The notes: generated by a model not told the origin, from the letters alone. 64,000 nt of DNA from Micromonospora sp. WMMD1128 (GCF_027497235.1 NZ_CP114902.1:3609501-3673500); one strand, 5' to 3'; positions 10,235 through 19,354 are shown, counted from the first letter of the stretch. A program made the numbers and translations.

Positions 10235-13036
10235 CTTGCGCCCCCGGGTCGCCTCGCGGCCGAGCCGGAGGAGCAGGTCGCCGCGGCTGTTCACCCGGAG
10301 CTTGCGGTAGACCCGGGTCAGGTGCTGCTCCACGGTGCTGACCGTGACGAACAGCCGCGCGGCGATCGCGCGGTTGGTGTGCCCGTCGGCGGCCAACGTG
10401 GCCACCCGGCGCTCGGCCTCGGTGAGCCCTTCCAGCATGGTGGCGACGTCCGGCCCGGGCTCGGCCGCGTCGGCCGCGGGCGGCTGCTCGTCGGCCGGGC
10501 CGCAGCGTGGCCGGGGCGTGGCGTCACGCCGGTCCGGCGCGCCCGCCGACTCCGGCCACCGCGGTCGGGCCGCGTCCGGGCCGCCCACACCGTGCGAGCC
10601 GGCAGCGGTGGCGGCGGCGTGTCCGCCGGTCGACACGTCTGCCCCGGAGCGCAGCAGGGCGACCGCCTGCCGCAGCAGCGGCAGGCGGTCGGCCGGTTCG
10701 CTCGCCGTGGCCAGCGCCCACAGCGCGGCGCCGCGCTCCCGGGCGTTGTGCTCCGGCAACCGGTCCAGCTGCTCCAGGGCCAGTTCACGGCACCGTTCCG
10801 GCCGGCCGAGGGCGAGCTGCGCCCGGGCCAACTCGGTACGCCACGGCACCAGCTCGGGCTGGTCGATGTCCCAGGCGGCCGTCAACCGGCCGCACGCCTG
10901 CAGGTCGACGAGGGCCGCGCGGACACATCCGGTACGGAGGTGGTGACGGCCCCGGGCGTGCAGGTACTTCAGGCCGAACGGGGTGTCGAACATGGCCGCG
11001 GGCACCGCCACGGCCAGGTGTGCCGTGGCCTCGTCGTCACGCTCGCCCGCGGTGGCCGCCAGGACCAGGTTGGACAGCGGACCGCCCACGGCGATGCCCC
11101 AGCCGGCGGCGGGGAGCAGATCGAGACCCCGGCCGGCGTGCCCGACCGTGGCGGCCAGGTCACCGCGGCGCAGCGCGCCCTCGGCGGCCATGGCCGACAG
11201 GAGGGCCTGTGCCGTCGGTGGGCGCCGCCCGGTGCCCGGATGCAGCGGCGGGTAGTCGTTCGTGCCCGGGTCACCGAGCCGGTCGGTCAGGACGCTCGCG
11301 AGCATCACGACCGAGATCGGTCCCAGCGCCTCGTGGTCCAGCCGGGTGTTCCGGACGACCTGTTCGGTGGCGGCCACGACCTCGGCGTGCGTGCTGCGGG
11401 CGGCGAGCGCGGTAAGCGCGGCGGCGGCGGGGAGCGGGCCACCGGACGCCGGCAGAATTCCGCGCGCGGCGAGCTCCCGCCGGGGCCGGTCGACGCGCTG
11501 CGCGTGGCCGGGGAACAGGTAGGTCAGCAGCAGCAGTGGTGCGCCCAGAGCCGCCGCGCTCTCGTCGTCGAGCGGCCCGGCCGAGGTCAACGCGTTGACC
11601 ACCGCGACCGCGTCATCGATCAGGCCGTGCCAGAGCAGGTACGGGACCAGGGCCGCGGCCTGGCGCCGGACCAACTGCCCGTGGCGGACCGCGGCGAGCA
11701 GCTCCGGCAGGCGCCGGGCCGCGTCGGCCGGGTTGAACTGCCACTCGGCGCGGGTGAGCGCGAGCGTCGCCTCGGCACGCCGCCGCGCGTCGGGCTCCGA
11801 CGCGCCGGCCGAGTCGAGGAACGACACCGCCTCCTTCACCCGCCCCTCGGCCAGCGCCTGGCTCGCGGCGTCGCGCAGGGTCGGCGCGACCCAGGCGCCC
11901 TCGACTCCGTCCGCGCCGAGCAGGTGCCGCGCGACGACGACCGGCGACTCGCCGGTCGCGTGCCCGAGAACGGCGAGCCGGCGGTGCAGTTCGACCCGTT
12001 CCTGAGCCGGTGCGCCGGCGAGGACGGACATCCGGATCCGGGGGTCGCGGAAGGTGTCGCCGGTCAACAGGCCGACCCGGCGCAGCGCCAGCAGTCCCCA
12101 GTTGACCATCTCCTCGCTGAGGTCCAGCAGCCGGGCCAGCACCGGCGCGTCGGCCGGGCCGCCGGTGACGGCGAGAGCGTGGGCGATCGGCCGGGCCGGC
12201 GGCGGGCTGCGGAACAGACAGGCGCGGACGGCCTCGATGAACGCCTCACCGATGGCCGGGCGAGCGACCGGATACGGCCCTTCTGCACGCCGCGTCATGT
12301 CCTCGACCAGGGCCGCGGCCAGCCGCGGGTTGCCACCGGTGAAGGCGTGCAGGTGTCCGTCCAGGCCGGGCTCGACCGTCGCCGGCAGCCGCTGCGCCAG
12401 GCGGGCCACGCCGGCCCGGGTCAGCGGGGGCAGCGCGATCGGCATCGAGCCGTGCAGCAGCTCCACGTACTGCGCCGGGTGGACGGGTGACAGCTGCGGA
12501 AGCTCGGTCAGCACCATGAGCAGGGGCGTGGCCCGGACCCGTCGGCTCAGGTAGGACAGGAACTGCATGGAGTACGCGTCGGCGTGGTGGACGTCGTCGA
12601 CGCACAGCACGATCGGCCGTTGCTCGGCGCGGCGCAGAAACGCCATGCACAGGCCGTGCAGCATGCGTGCCGGGGCCTGCGGGCACGAGGCGCCGTGCGC
12701 CGAGGGCTCCCATTCCGTCGACATCGCCGCGTCGAGCAGCCCGCCGACGCTCGGTCCCGGTGCGTCGCTCCGGCCCAGGCCGGCGGCTTCGGCGAGTTGC
12801 CCGACGACGCCGAGCGGCAACGACTGCTCGGCGCGGGCCGCGATCGCGGTCGCCACGTCGGCGCCCGCCTCGCCGGCCAGCTGGCGCACCCGGTCCAGCA
12901 GGACGCTCTTGCCGTTGCCGGACGCGCCGCCGAGCACGACCGTCCGTCCGCTGCCCGCCACGGCGCCGGACAACAACCCGCGCAGCGTGCGCAACTGGTC
13001 CTCACGCTCGATCAGATCCCCGGCCGGCCGATGCAT
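10211..13036 (-). CDS. LAL-family LuxR transcriptional regulator
   Basis: 941 aa. The N-terminal P-loop ATPase has Walker A (GGASGNGKS, residues 36-44) and Walker B (IVLCVDDVHH). A long helical middle follows, then a C-terminal LuxR helix-turn-helix (LTEAERRVATLAADGHTNRA, then TVSTVEQHL). This is the architecture of large pathway-specific activators in actinomycete polyketide clusters. ATG at 13036 has a good Shine-Dalgarno (GGGAGG, 5 nt away). Its 3' end overlaps element A, so its own mRNA ends inside the promoter region of the flavoprotein. It is the most likely activator of this cluster, but no target is proven by sequence. Confidence 0.92.
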   Translation of the reverse strand: MHRPAGDLIEREDQLRTLRGLLSGAVAGSGRTVVLGGASGNGKSVLLDRVRQLAGEAGADVATAIAARAEQSLPLGVVGQLAEAAGLGRSDAPGPSVGGLLDAAMSTEWEPSAHGASCPQAPARMLHGLCMAFLRRAEQRPIVLCVDDVHHADAYSMQFLSYLSRRVRATPLLMVLTELPQLSPVHPAQYVELLHGSMPIALPPLTRAGVARLAQRLPATVEPGLDGHLHAFTGGNPRLAAALVEDMTRRAEGPYPVARPAIGEAFIEAVRACLFRSPPPARPIAHALAVTGGPADAPVLARLLDLSEEMVNWGLLALRRVGLLTGDTFRDPRIRMSVLAGAPAQERVELHRRLAVLGHATGESPVVVARHLLGADGVEGAWVAPTLRDAASQALAEGRVKEAVSFLDSAGASEPDARRRAEATLALTRAEWQFNPADAARRLPELLAAVRHGQLVRRQAAALVPYLLWHGLIDDAVAVVNALTSAGPLDDESAAALGAPLLLLTYLFPGHAQRVDRPRRELAARGILPASGGPLPAAAALTALAARSTHAEVVAATEQVVRNTRLDHEALGPISVVMLASVLTDRLGDPGTNDYPPLHPGTGRRPPTAQALLSAMAAEGALRRGDLAATVGHAGRGLDLLPAAGWGIAVGGPLSNLVLAATAGERDDEATAHLAVAVPAAMFDTPFGLKYLHARGRHHLRTGCVRAALVDLQACGRLTAAWDIDQPELVPWRTELARAQLALGRPERCRELALEQLDRLPEHNARERGAALWALATASEPADRLPLLRQAVALLRSGADVSTGGHAAATAAGSHGVGGPDAARPRWPESAGAPDRRDATPRPRCGPADEQPPAADAAEPGPDVATMLEGLTEAERRVATLAADGHTNRAIAARLFVTVSTVEQHLTRVYRKLRVNSRGDLLLRLGREATRGRKRGQVSAA

Positions 13037-13127
13037 TGATGCCTCCCGTAGCGCCGACCCGTGGCTCGGCGCGCAGGCGCGGCGCCATCCGGGACACCCG
13101 CCCGGCCGAACCTCGGGTCAACATGCA

Positions 13128-13150
13128 AGATTATCAATATGTGATCGACG
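13128..13150 (-). promoter_or_regulatory. AT-rich promoter-like stretch upstream of the LAL gene
   Basis: An unusually AT-rich run (GATTATCAATATGTGATC on the plus strand) sits about 95 bp upstream of the LAL start in otherwise very GC-rich DNA. On the minus strand it offers the -10-like hexamer GATAAT. No convincing -35 box is visible. It also has partial dyad symmetry (GATnAT...ATGTGATC), so it could be an operator. Confidence 0.35.
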
Positions 13151-13155
13151 TTCCG

Positions 13156-13195
13156 CACGTCCGGCGCCCGACCGGGAGGCCGGGCGCCGGACGTG
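13156..13195 (-). terminator. Terminator hairpin after the MFS gene
   Basis: A 15-bp perfect stem (13156-13170 with 13181-13195) and 10-base loop begins 4 bp after the MFS stop codon. It separates the efflux gene from the LAL regulator on the same strand. Confidence 0.75.
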
Positions 13196-13198
13196 GCA

Positions 13199-14710
13199 TC
13201 AAGCCATCGTCGCGGGCCGCGAGGCCGGATCCTCCTCGTCGGTGCGCAGGACGCGTGGCAGCAGCAGCGCCGGAACGAGGGCGGCCACGGTGAACGCCAC
13301 GGTCCACCAGAACGTGTAGCCGTACGCGCCGGCGACCTGGTCGAGCGTCGGGTGCCCACCGGCTCCGGTGTAGGCGTCGGTGACCCGGCGCTGGAGGATC
13401 ACGGCGACGATGGCCACGCCGAAGGAGCCGCCGAGCTGCTGGAAGATGCGCAGGGCGCTGCTCGCCCGGGTGAAGGCGTGGTGTGCCAGCCCGCTGTAGG
13501 CGGCGGCCATGCAGGGCACCAGGATCGCGCCCAGCCCGGCGCCACGTACGACCAGGGCGGCGCCCAGCACAAGCTGGTTGACCTCCCCCTTGGCCAGGGC
13601 GAACGGGATCGTGCCCACGGCGGCGAGCACCAGCCCCGTCACCGCGATCCAGCGCGGGCCGATCTTGTCGGTGAGCGGCCCGGCGAGCAGGAGCGCGACG
13701 GCGAGACCGAGACCCTGCGGCGCGAGCAGCAGGCCGGCCCGGACCGCGCTGTCGCCGTGGACCTGCTGGTAGAGCAGCGACAGCAGGAAGATCGCCCCGA
13801 ACATGGCCATGCCGAAGACCAGCAGCACACCCGACGAGGCGGCGAAGTTGCGCGACCGGAGCAGCCGCAGGTCGATGATCGGCTCCCCCGCGGTCCACAG
13901 CGAGTGCCACGCGAAGGCGGCCAGCAGCAGGACGCCGGCGATCAGCGGGACGAGGACCTCCCGCGCGGTGAAGCTGCCGTGCTGGCCGGCCTCGGACAGG
14001 CCGTAGACGAGCGCCGCGCAGCCCGGCGAGAGCAGCAGCAGCCCGAGCTTGTCGAGCCCCTTACGCTCGGCCGAGGCGGTGCTGCCCGCCGGCATCAGCC
14101 GCCAGGACAGCGCCAGCGCGGCCAGGCAGATCGGCACGTTCACGTAGAAGATCCAGCGCCAGGAGAGGTGGTCGACGAGCACGCCGCCGAGGACCGGGCC
14201 GAGGACCGGGCCGAGCATCGCCGGCACCCCGATCGCGCTCATCATGCGGCCGAGCCGCTGCGGCCCGGCGGCGGCGGCAAGAATCGCCTGCGCCAACGGG
14301 AGGATCATCCCACCGCCGAGGCCCTGGATCACCCGGAAGACGATGAGGCTCTCGGCCGACCACGCGACGCCGCAGAGGACGGAGCCGACGAGGAACGAGG
14401 AGAGCGAGAACGCCCAGGTGGCCCGCGCGCCGAACCGGTCGACCGCCCAGCCGGTGAGCGGAATGACGATGGCCATCGCCAGCAGGTAGCCGGTGCTCAC
14501 CCACTGGATCGTGCTGACCGTGGCGTCGAAGCGCTCGCTCAGCCGGTCGATCGCGACGTTCACCATGGTCGAGTCGAGCTGCACCATGATCGCGCCGAGC
14601 ATGATCACACCGGCGAGCTTGAGCAGCTCCGGTGTGATGCGGGCGCCGTCGCCGGAATCGGTGGCCGCGCCGTCGGACGCGGAAATGTCGGATCGTGCCG
14701 GAACAGTCAT
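13199..14710 (-). CDS. MFS drug exporter, DHA2 (14-TM) family
   Basis: 503 aa from ATG 14710, chosen over the in-frame upstream start at 14740 because GGAG lies 7 nt before it. Fourteen hydrophobic segments are readable. Motifs typical of proton-coupled drug exporters are present: the loop GWAVDRFGAR after the second helix and motif C-like glycine-rich sequence (GVPAMLGPVLGPVLGG). It lies divergent from a TetR gene with paired operators between them, the usual drug-inducible or product-inducible layout. Likely role: export of the cluster product or self-protection. Confidence 0.9.
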   Translation of the reverse strand: MTVPARSDISASDGAATDSGDGARITPELLKLAGVIMLGAIMVQLDSTMVNVAIDRLSERFDATVSTIQWVSTGYLLAMAIVIPLTGWAVDRFGARATWAFSLSSFLVGSVLCGVAWSAESLIVFRVIQGLGGGMILPLAQAILAAAAGPQRLGRMMSAIGVPAMLGPVLGPVLGGVLVDHLSWRWIFYVNVPICLAALALSWRLMPAGSTASAERKGLDKLGLLLLSPGCAALVYGLSEAGQHGSFTAREVLVPLIAGVLLLAAFAWHSLWTAGEPIIDLRLLRSRNFAASSGVLLVFGMAMFGAIFLLSLLYQQVHGDSAVRAGLLLAPQGLGLAVALLLAGPLTDKIGPRWIAVTGLVLAAVGTIPFALAKGEVNQLVLGAALVVRGAGLGAILVPCMAAAYSGLAHHAFTRASSALRIFQQLGGSFGVAIVAVILQRRVTDAYTGAGGHPTLDQVAGAYGYTFWWTVAFTVAALVPALLLPRVLRTDEEDPASRPATMA

Positions 14711-14768
14711 CTGCGACTCCGATTGATAGCGGACCGGCAACGGAAACCGGTACGGCGCATCGCCATGC

Positions 14769-14801
14769 GATACACCGTATCAGAAGCCGATAGGCTGTAT
14801 G
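14769..14801. promoter_or_regulatory. Paired TetR-type operators in the divergent promoter
   Basis: GATACACCGTATC (14769-14781) is a perfect 5-3-5 palindrome. A degenerate second copy GATAGGCTGTATG (14789-14801) has the same geometry exactly 20 bp away, two helical turns. The second copy overlaps the hexamer TATGCT (14798-14803), which lies 6 nt before the TetR ATG and would serve as the -10 box of a leaderless transcript. The layout suggests autorepression plus control of the divergent MFS gene. Confidence 0.65.
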
Positions 14802-14809
14802 CTGACCGC

Positions 14810-15613
14810 ATGTCACCGAAGCCGTCCGATTCTGGGGTTGACCAACAGCCCGCCGATCCGCCCGCCGCTCGCCGCGCCGACGCCGCGCCGGTGAGCGGCT
14901 CGGTCTGGACGCGCCCACCACGGCCCGCGCGGCGGCGACTGTCCCTGGAGACGATCGTGCGCACGGCCATCGACCTGGCCGACGCGCACGGGCTCGACGC
15001 CATCACGATCCGCCGGGTCGCCGCCGAGCTCAACGCCCGACCGATGAGCCTCTATTCGTTCATGGACCGCAAGGACGACCTGATCGAGCTCATGGTCGAC
15101 GAGATCCTCGGCGAGATGGTCCTCGACCAGCTCCCGGAGGACTGGCTGGCGGCGCTGCACGCCATCGCCGCGCAGACCCGGGCGGTCGGCCACCGGCACC
15201 CGTGGCTGATCGCCGCGATCATGCAGCGTCCGGCACTGGGGCCCAACGCGGTGCGGCACGCCGACCAGTCGATGACGGCCATCGCGGGGCTCGGCCTCGA
15301 GCGCGAGCAGGCACACACCCTCCTGATCGCCATCGACGCGTTCACCATGGGCTTCGGCGGCCTCGAACTGGCCGGCCACTCCATGCGGCAACGCGACGGC
15401 CTCTCCGAGTCCGAGTGGGCCGACTCGACCGGCGCGTACCTGAACGGCCTGTCCCGGGCCGGCCGCGCGCCATACCTGGCGCAGCTCGCCGAGCGGCCCG
15501 CCGACGACGCCTTCACCGCCAGCCTGAACTGGTTGCTGTCCGGGTTCGCCGCCAGCCTCGGCGCGACGGCCGGCGAGGCACACCCCCTAGGTTCGACGCC
15601 CACGAACCCCTGA
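14810..15613 (+). CDS. TetR-family repressor
   Basis: 267 aa. A low-complexity N-terminal tail of about 45 residues precedes the DNA-binding domain (LSLETIVRTAIDLADAHG, then ITIRRVAAELNARPMSLYSF). An all-helical ligand-binding domain of TetR_C type follows. No Shine-Dalgarno is visible; the ATG lies 6 nt after a -10-like TATGCT, which suggests a leaderless mRNA. Divergent from the MFS exporter and 57 bp upstream of an ABC exporter on the same strand, so it may control both. Confidence 0.88.
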   Translation: MSPKPSDSGVDQQPADPPAARRADAAPVSGSVWTRPPRPARRRLSLETIVRTAIDLADAHGLDAITIRRVAAELNARPMSLYSFMDRKDDLIELMVDEILGEMVLDQLPEDWLAALHAIAAQTRAVGHRHPWLIAAIMQRPALGPNAVRHADQSMTAIAGLGLEREQAHTLLIAIDAFTMGFGGLELAGHSMRQRDGLSESEWADSTGAYLNGLSRAGRAPYLAQLAERPADDAFTASLNWLLSGFAASLGATAGEAHPLGSTPTNP

Positions 15614-15627
15614 CTTTTCTTAGGGGG
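15583..15627. promoter_or_regulatory. CCCCTA/TAGGGG inverted motif upstream of the ABC exporter
   Basis: CCCCCTAG (15583-15590) and CTTAGGGGG (15619-15627) form an inverted pair across the TetR 3' end, about 45 bp before the ABC start. The second half (CGCCCCCTAAG on the minus strand) nearly matches CGCCCCTAAG at 17797-17806. This is a possible regulator site; the pairing may be chance. Confidence 0.35.
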
Positions 15628-15670
15628 CGCAACCGACATTCCGGGCTGGTTCCGGCGCGAGGAGGCACGG

Positions 15671-16611
<941 letters not shown>

Positions 16612-16615
<4 letters not shown>

Positions 16616-17388
16616 GCCTGACCGGAGTCCTCGCCGGAGAGTGGACCAAGGTGCGCAGCCTGCGCTCGATGGCCTACGGCGCGCTGCTGGCGCTGGCCAT
16701 GGGCGCCGGTTTCGGGATGCTCACCAGCTACGCGGCCGGCCGCGACTACGCCCGCTCCTCGGCACCGGCCCGGGCGTCCTTCGACCCGGCCGCGTCCAGC
16801 CTGCGCGTCTACCTGTCGATCCAGTTGGTCCTCGGCATCCTGGGCGTGCTGACCATCACCAGTGAGTACGCGAGCGGCACGATCCGGGCCAGCCTCGGCG
16901 CCGTTCCGCGCCGGAGCCGCCTGCTCGCCGCGAAGGTGGCCGTCTTCACCGCCGGCGCGCTTGTCCTGGGCCAGCTCGTCGCGCTCCTGGCGTTCCTGGT
17001 GGGGCAACCGGTGATGGCCGCGCAGGGCGCTCCGTCGACGACGCTCGGCGCGCCCGGGGTGTTGCTCGCGGTGGTCGGGGCGGGGCTGGTGATGACCGCG
17101 GTCGGGGTGCTCGGCGTCGCGCTCGGCGTGCTGACCCGCAGCACCGCGGCCGGGCTGATCACGGTCGCGGTGCTGACGGTGCTGGTGCCGTCGTTCATCC
17201 CGGCGCTGCCCGAGCCGCTGTCGTCAGTGCTCGGTCGCTACTGGCCGACCACGGCGGCGGCCCAGTTGACCAAGGTGGTGCCGGACGCCGGCGCGCTCGA
17301 CGGCTGGGCCGGTCTCGGTCTGCTGGCAGCGCTGGTGTCCGCCGCGCTGGCCGCCGCCTTCGTCGTCTTCGGGCGGCGCGACGTCTGA
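16612..17388 (+). CDS. ABC-2 type permease subunit
   Basis: 258 aa with about six hydrophobic segments: near residues 20-40 (YGALLALAMGAGFGMLTSY), 65-85, 105-125, 145-170, 175-195 and 235-255. The first loop is large and polar. Translationally coupled to the ATPase, so the likely product is an ABC-2 exporter of two ATPases and two permeases. Substrate unknown; the location in the biosynthetic cluster suggests product export or resistance. Confidence 0.88.
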
Positions 17389-17422
17389 CGCGCCGCCCAC
17401 CCGCGTGGCAGGCGGCGCGTCA
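17386..17422. terminator. Bidirectional terminator hairpin
   Basis: A perfect 12-bp stem TGACGCGCCGCC (17386-17397) pairs with 17411-17422 around a 13-base loop. It starts at the permease stop codon and lies 5 bp before the stop of the convergent small gene. Confidence 0.75.
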
Positions 17423-17426
17423 GGTG

Positions 17427-17726
17427 TCAGGCCCGCTTGCCCTCAAGGTTGAACCCGCCGATGAGGCCGGCGGTGACCTTCCCGGTCATGGTGTCGCCGT
17501 CCACCGTCACGTTGAACGTCAGCGTGACCTTGACCAGGGCCATCTCCATCTTCCAGGTGGCCGTGTCGCCGTCGGCGTGGCCGTCGAAGATCTCGGACTG
17601 CTGGTTCATCGTCTTGTTGGTCAGGGTGCCGGTGACGTCATCGCCGTCGACGTGCAGGACGACCTCGCCCTCCTGCTTGCCCATCGGGCTGTCGATGATC
17701 AGCTGCCAGGTTCCCGCGACGCTCAT
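17427..17726 (-). CDS. Small beta-rich protein of unknown function
   Basis: 99 aa with no signal peptide or membrane segment. The sequence is an alternation of short strands and turns (GTWQLIIDSPMGKQEGEVVL, GDDVTGTLT, GDTATWKMEM, GDTMTGKV) that looks like a small lipocalin- or calycin-like sheet. A good Shine-Dalgarno (GGAGG) precedes ATG 17726. I cannot assign a function. Its promoter region, shared with the divergent barrel-protein gene, carries three TAGGGG repeats, so it may belong to the cluster regulon. Confidence 0.75.
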   Translation of the reverse strand: MSVAGTWQLIIDSPMGKQEGEVVLHVDGDDVTGTLTNKTMNQQSEIFDGHADGDTATWKMEMALVKVTLTFNVTVDGDTMTGKVTAGLIGGFNLEGKRA

Positions 17727-17787
17727 CAGACCTCCATCATTCGGGTAAGGACACGCTCACCGTAGGGACGCCCCTCGCCGGCCAGCA

Positions 17788-17821
17788 CCCCTAGCCCGCC
17801 CCTAAGTCGTCCGTCCCCTAT
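17788..17821. promoter_or_regulatory. Three CCCCTA(G/A/T) direct repeats
   Basis: CCCCTAG (17788-17794), CCCCTAA (17799-17805) and CCCCTAT (17815-17821) start 11 and 16 bp apart. They lie between the small beta-rich gene (minus) and the first barrel-protein gene (plus). Spaced short repeats in actinomycete promoters are often activator sites, but I cannot name the protein. Confidence 0.45.
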
Positions 17822-17847
17822 GCCACGTCGGCGCTCCGGCGTCCGGA

Positions 17848-17940
17848 CCCGGCCGGGTTAGCGGCGCTTAAGCGCCGCCACACACGATCGGCATCGGTAC
17901 GGCGGGTGCCGTACCGCCTCCGAGCCGGCTCCGTCTCACG
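17848..17940 (+). promoter_or_regulatory. Copy B of the 93-bp shared upstream element
   Basis: Matches copy A (10234-10142, minus strand) at 75 of 93 bases without gaps. It holds the perfect 18-bp palindrome GCGGCGCTTAAGCGCCGC (17861-17878). It also holds the inverted repeat CGGTACGGC (17895-17903) / GCCGTACCG (17908-17916). It ends 36 bases before the first barrel-protein start and points the same way, as copy A does for the flavoprotein. Confidence 0.72.
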
Positions 17941-17960
17941 CAGGGCCGGCCAACCCTGCT

Positions 17961-18084
17961 AAGGAGACTGACGCTCATGCGCAAGCCACGGCCGAAGCGG
18001 CTCACCGCCCTGCTGTCCGCGATCGTTCTCGGCGGCGCCACCACCGTCGTCCTGGGCGGCTCCGTGGCGTCCGCGGTCCCGGCC
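17961..18084 (+). repeat. Direct repeat: leader and signal-peptide block, copy 1
   Basis: This 124-bp block covers the Shine-Dalgarno, start and signal-peptide codons of the first barrel-protein gene. It recurs at 18708-18831 with only two differences, offset exactly 747 bp. Similarity drops sharply at the mature-protein boundary. Confidence 0.85.
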
Positions 18085-18510
18085 CGGCACGGCAAGAAGC
18101 GATGCTCGGTGACCTCCGGCCTCACCGACCGTTCCCAGTTGACCAAGCACGACGGCCGCGCCCCGGGCACCACCGACGGCGACAGCGTCGTCTACCACGA
18201 CGACGTCTACAACAAGGCCGGTGACGTCGTCTTCACCGGCGAGGGCACCGTGCTGGTCTACACCAACCCCAGGAGCGGCGCGCTCTGGGAGTTTCTCGCC
18301 ATCACCATCCAGATGCCCAGCGGCGGCACGTACTTCGGCACCACGACGTTCGCGATCGAGGACGCGGTCGCCGGTAATCCGCAGACCATCCCGGTGGTCG
18401 GCACGGCCGGCGACACGGTCGGCAAGGTCGGCGCGGTGAAGTGGAGCCTGGTCGGCTACGAGGGCCCGAACCTGTCCATCTTCGACGTGACGGCGACCTT
18501 CTGCGGCTGA
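17977..18510 (+). CDS. Exported AOC-barrel-like protein 1 (candidate cyclase)
   Basis: 177 aa. A Sec-type signal peptide (RKPRPKRLTALLSAIVLGG, cleavage near ASA-VPA) leads a mature domain of about 140 residues. The pattern of short strands with repeated G-D/T-G turns (GDSVVYHDDVYNKAGDVVF, LWEFLAITIQMPSGG, WSLVGYEG) resembles the allene-oxide-cyclase/dirigent barrel. The spirotetronate [4+2] cyclase AbyU and PyrI4 belong to similar small-barrel folds. One Cys near the mature N-terminus and one at the C-terminal end (FCG) are kept in the paralogue and could close the barrel by a disulfide. A good Shine-Dalgarno (AAGGAG) precedes the ATG. Enzyme role is inference; an exported structural or binding protein is possible. 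Confidence 0.72.
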   Translation: MRKPRPKRLTALLSAIVLGGATTVVLGGSVASAVPARHGKKRCSVTSGLTDRSQLTKHDGRAPGTTDGDSVVYHDDVYNKAGDVVFTGEGTVLVYTNPRSGALWEFLAITIQMPSGGTYFGTTTFAIEDAVAGNPQTIPVVGTAGDTVGKVGAVKWSLVGYEGPNLSIFDVTATFCG

Positions 18511-18540
18511 CCGCCACGGCGGCGGCACGGGCACGTCCTC

Positions 18541-18572
18541 CCTGGCGGGGCACCTTGAGGTGCCCCGCCAGG
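18541..18572 (+). terminator. Terminator or attenuator between the barrel genes
   Basis: A 14-bp perfect stem CCTGGCGGGGCACC (18541-18554) with tetraloop TTGA pairs with 18559-18572. It begins 30 bp after the first barrel gene. Because the second gene lies 150 bp further on the same strand, this may terminate or merely attenuate read-through. Confidence 0.75.
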
Positions 18573-18707
18573 CGCGTGCGGGGCTCCGCCCGTCGCGCGG
18601 CCGGGCCGCCTTGGGCGCGCTTTAGGCGGCTGCAAGGCCGGGGCAAGCGTCGTCACCGAGGCTGGCCGCACCGGTGGGCAGATGCCCGGGAGGCCGGCCA
18701 CCATGCG

Positions 18708-18831
18708 AAGGAGACTGACGCTCATGCGCAAGCCAAGGCCGAAGCGGCTCACCGCCCTGCTGTCCGCGATCGTTCTCGGCGGCGCCACCACCGCCGTCCT
18801 GGGCGGCTCCGTGGCGTCCGCGGTCCCGGCC
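18708..18831 (+). repeat. Direct repeat: leader and signal-peptide block, copy 2
   Basis: Second copy of the 124-bp block at 17961-18084 (122 of 124 bases identical by eye). It again covers the Shine-Dalgarno and signal peptide, here of the second barrel-protein gene. Confidence 0.85.
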
Positions 18832-19254
18832 GCACACCTCCGCCCGTGCGCGGTGACCGCCGACCTCACCGACCAGTCCCACCTGACCAAGCACGACGGC
18901 CGCGCGCCGGGCACCACCGACGGCGACACCGTCGTCTACCACGACGACGTCTACAACGCGGCGGGCGAGCTGGTCGTCACCGGCGAGGGCACCGCGCTGG
19001 TCTACACCAACCCCGTCGACGGCACGCTCTGGGAGTGGCTCGCGGTGACCGTGCAGATGCCCAGCGGCGGCACGCTCTTCGGCACCGTGCCGATCTCGAT
19101 CGCGGACGCGGTCGCCGGGAAGCCGCAGACCATTCCGCTGATCGGCACCGCCGGCGACATGCTCGGCAAGACCGGTTCCTGGAAGTTCAGCCTGCGCGGC
19201 TACACCAACGTGAACCTCTCCATCTTCGACGTGACGCTGACCATCTGCGGGTGA
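18724..19254 (+). CDS. Exported AOC-barrel-like protein 2 (paralogue)
   Basis: 176 aa. The start at 18724 matches the paralogue and has the same AAGGAG; the upstream in-frame ATG at 18682 would add 14 residues before the signal peptide and is less likely. The mature part is roughly two-thirds identical to protein 1 (shared TKHDGRAPGTTDGD, YHDDVYN, QMPSGGT, NLSIFDVT), including the Cys pair. The region before it lacks a full copy of the 93-bp element and has only a weak CGCTTTAGGCGGC similarity (about 18619). The two copies may differ in substrate or form a hetero-oligomer. Confidence 0.72.
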   Translation: MRKPRPKRLTALLSAIVLGGATTAVLGGSVASAVPAAHLRPCAVTADLTDQSHLTKHDGRAPGTTDGDTVVYHDDVYNAAGELVVTGEGTALVYTNPVDGTLWEWLAVTVQMPSGGTLFGTVPISIADAVAGKPQTIPLIGTAGDMLGKTGSWKFSLRGYTNVNLSIFDVTLTICG

Positions 19255-19354
19255 CCCGCGCACGCACCGCACCGCCTCCACCCACCGCCCTCCGTGGATA
19301 CCTGGTGCCCACACCGATCGGGCGACGCTGACGACAAGAACAGGGAAGGTACCC

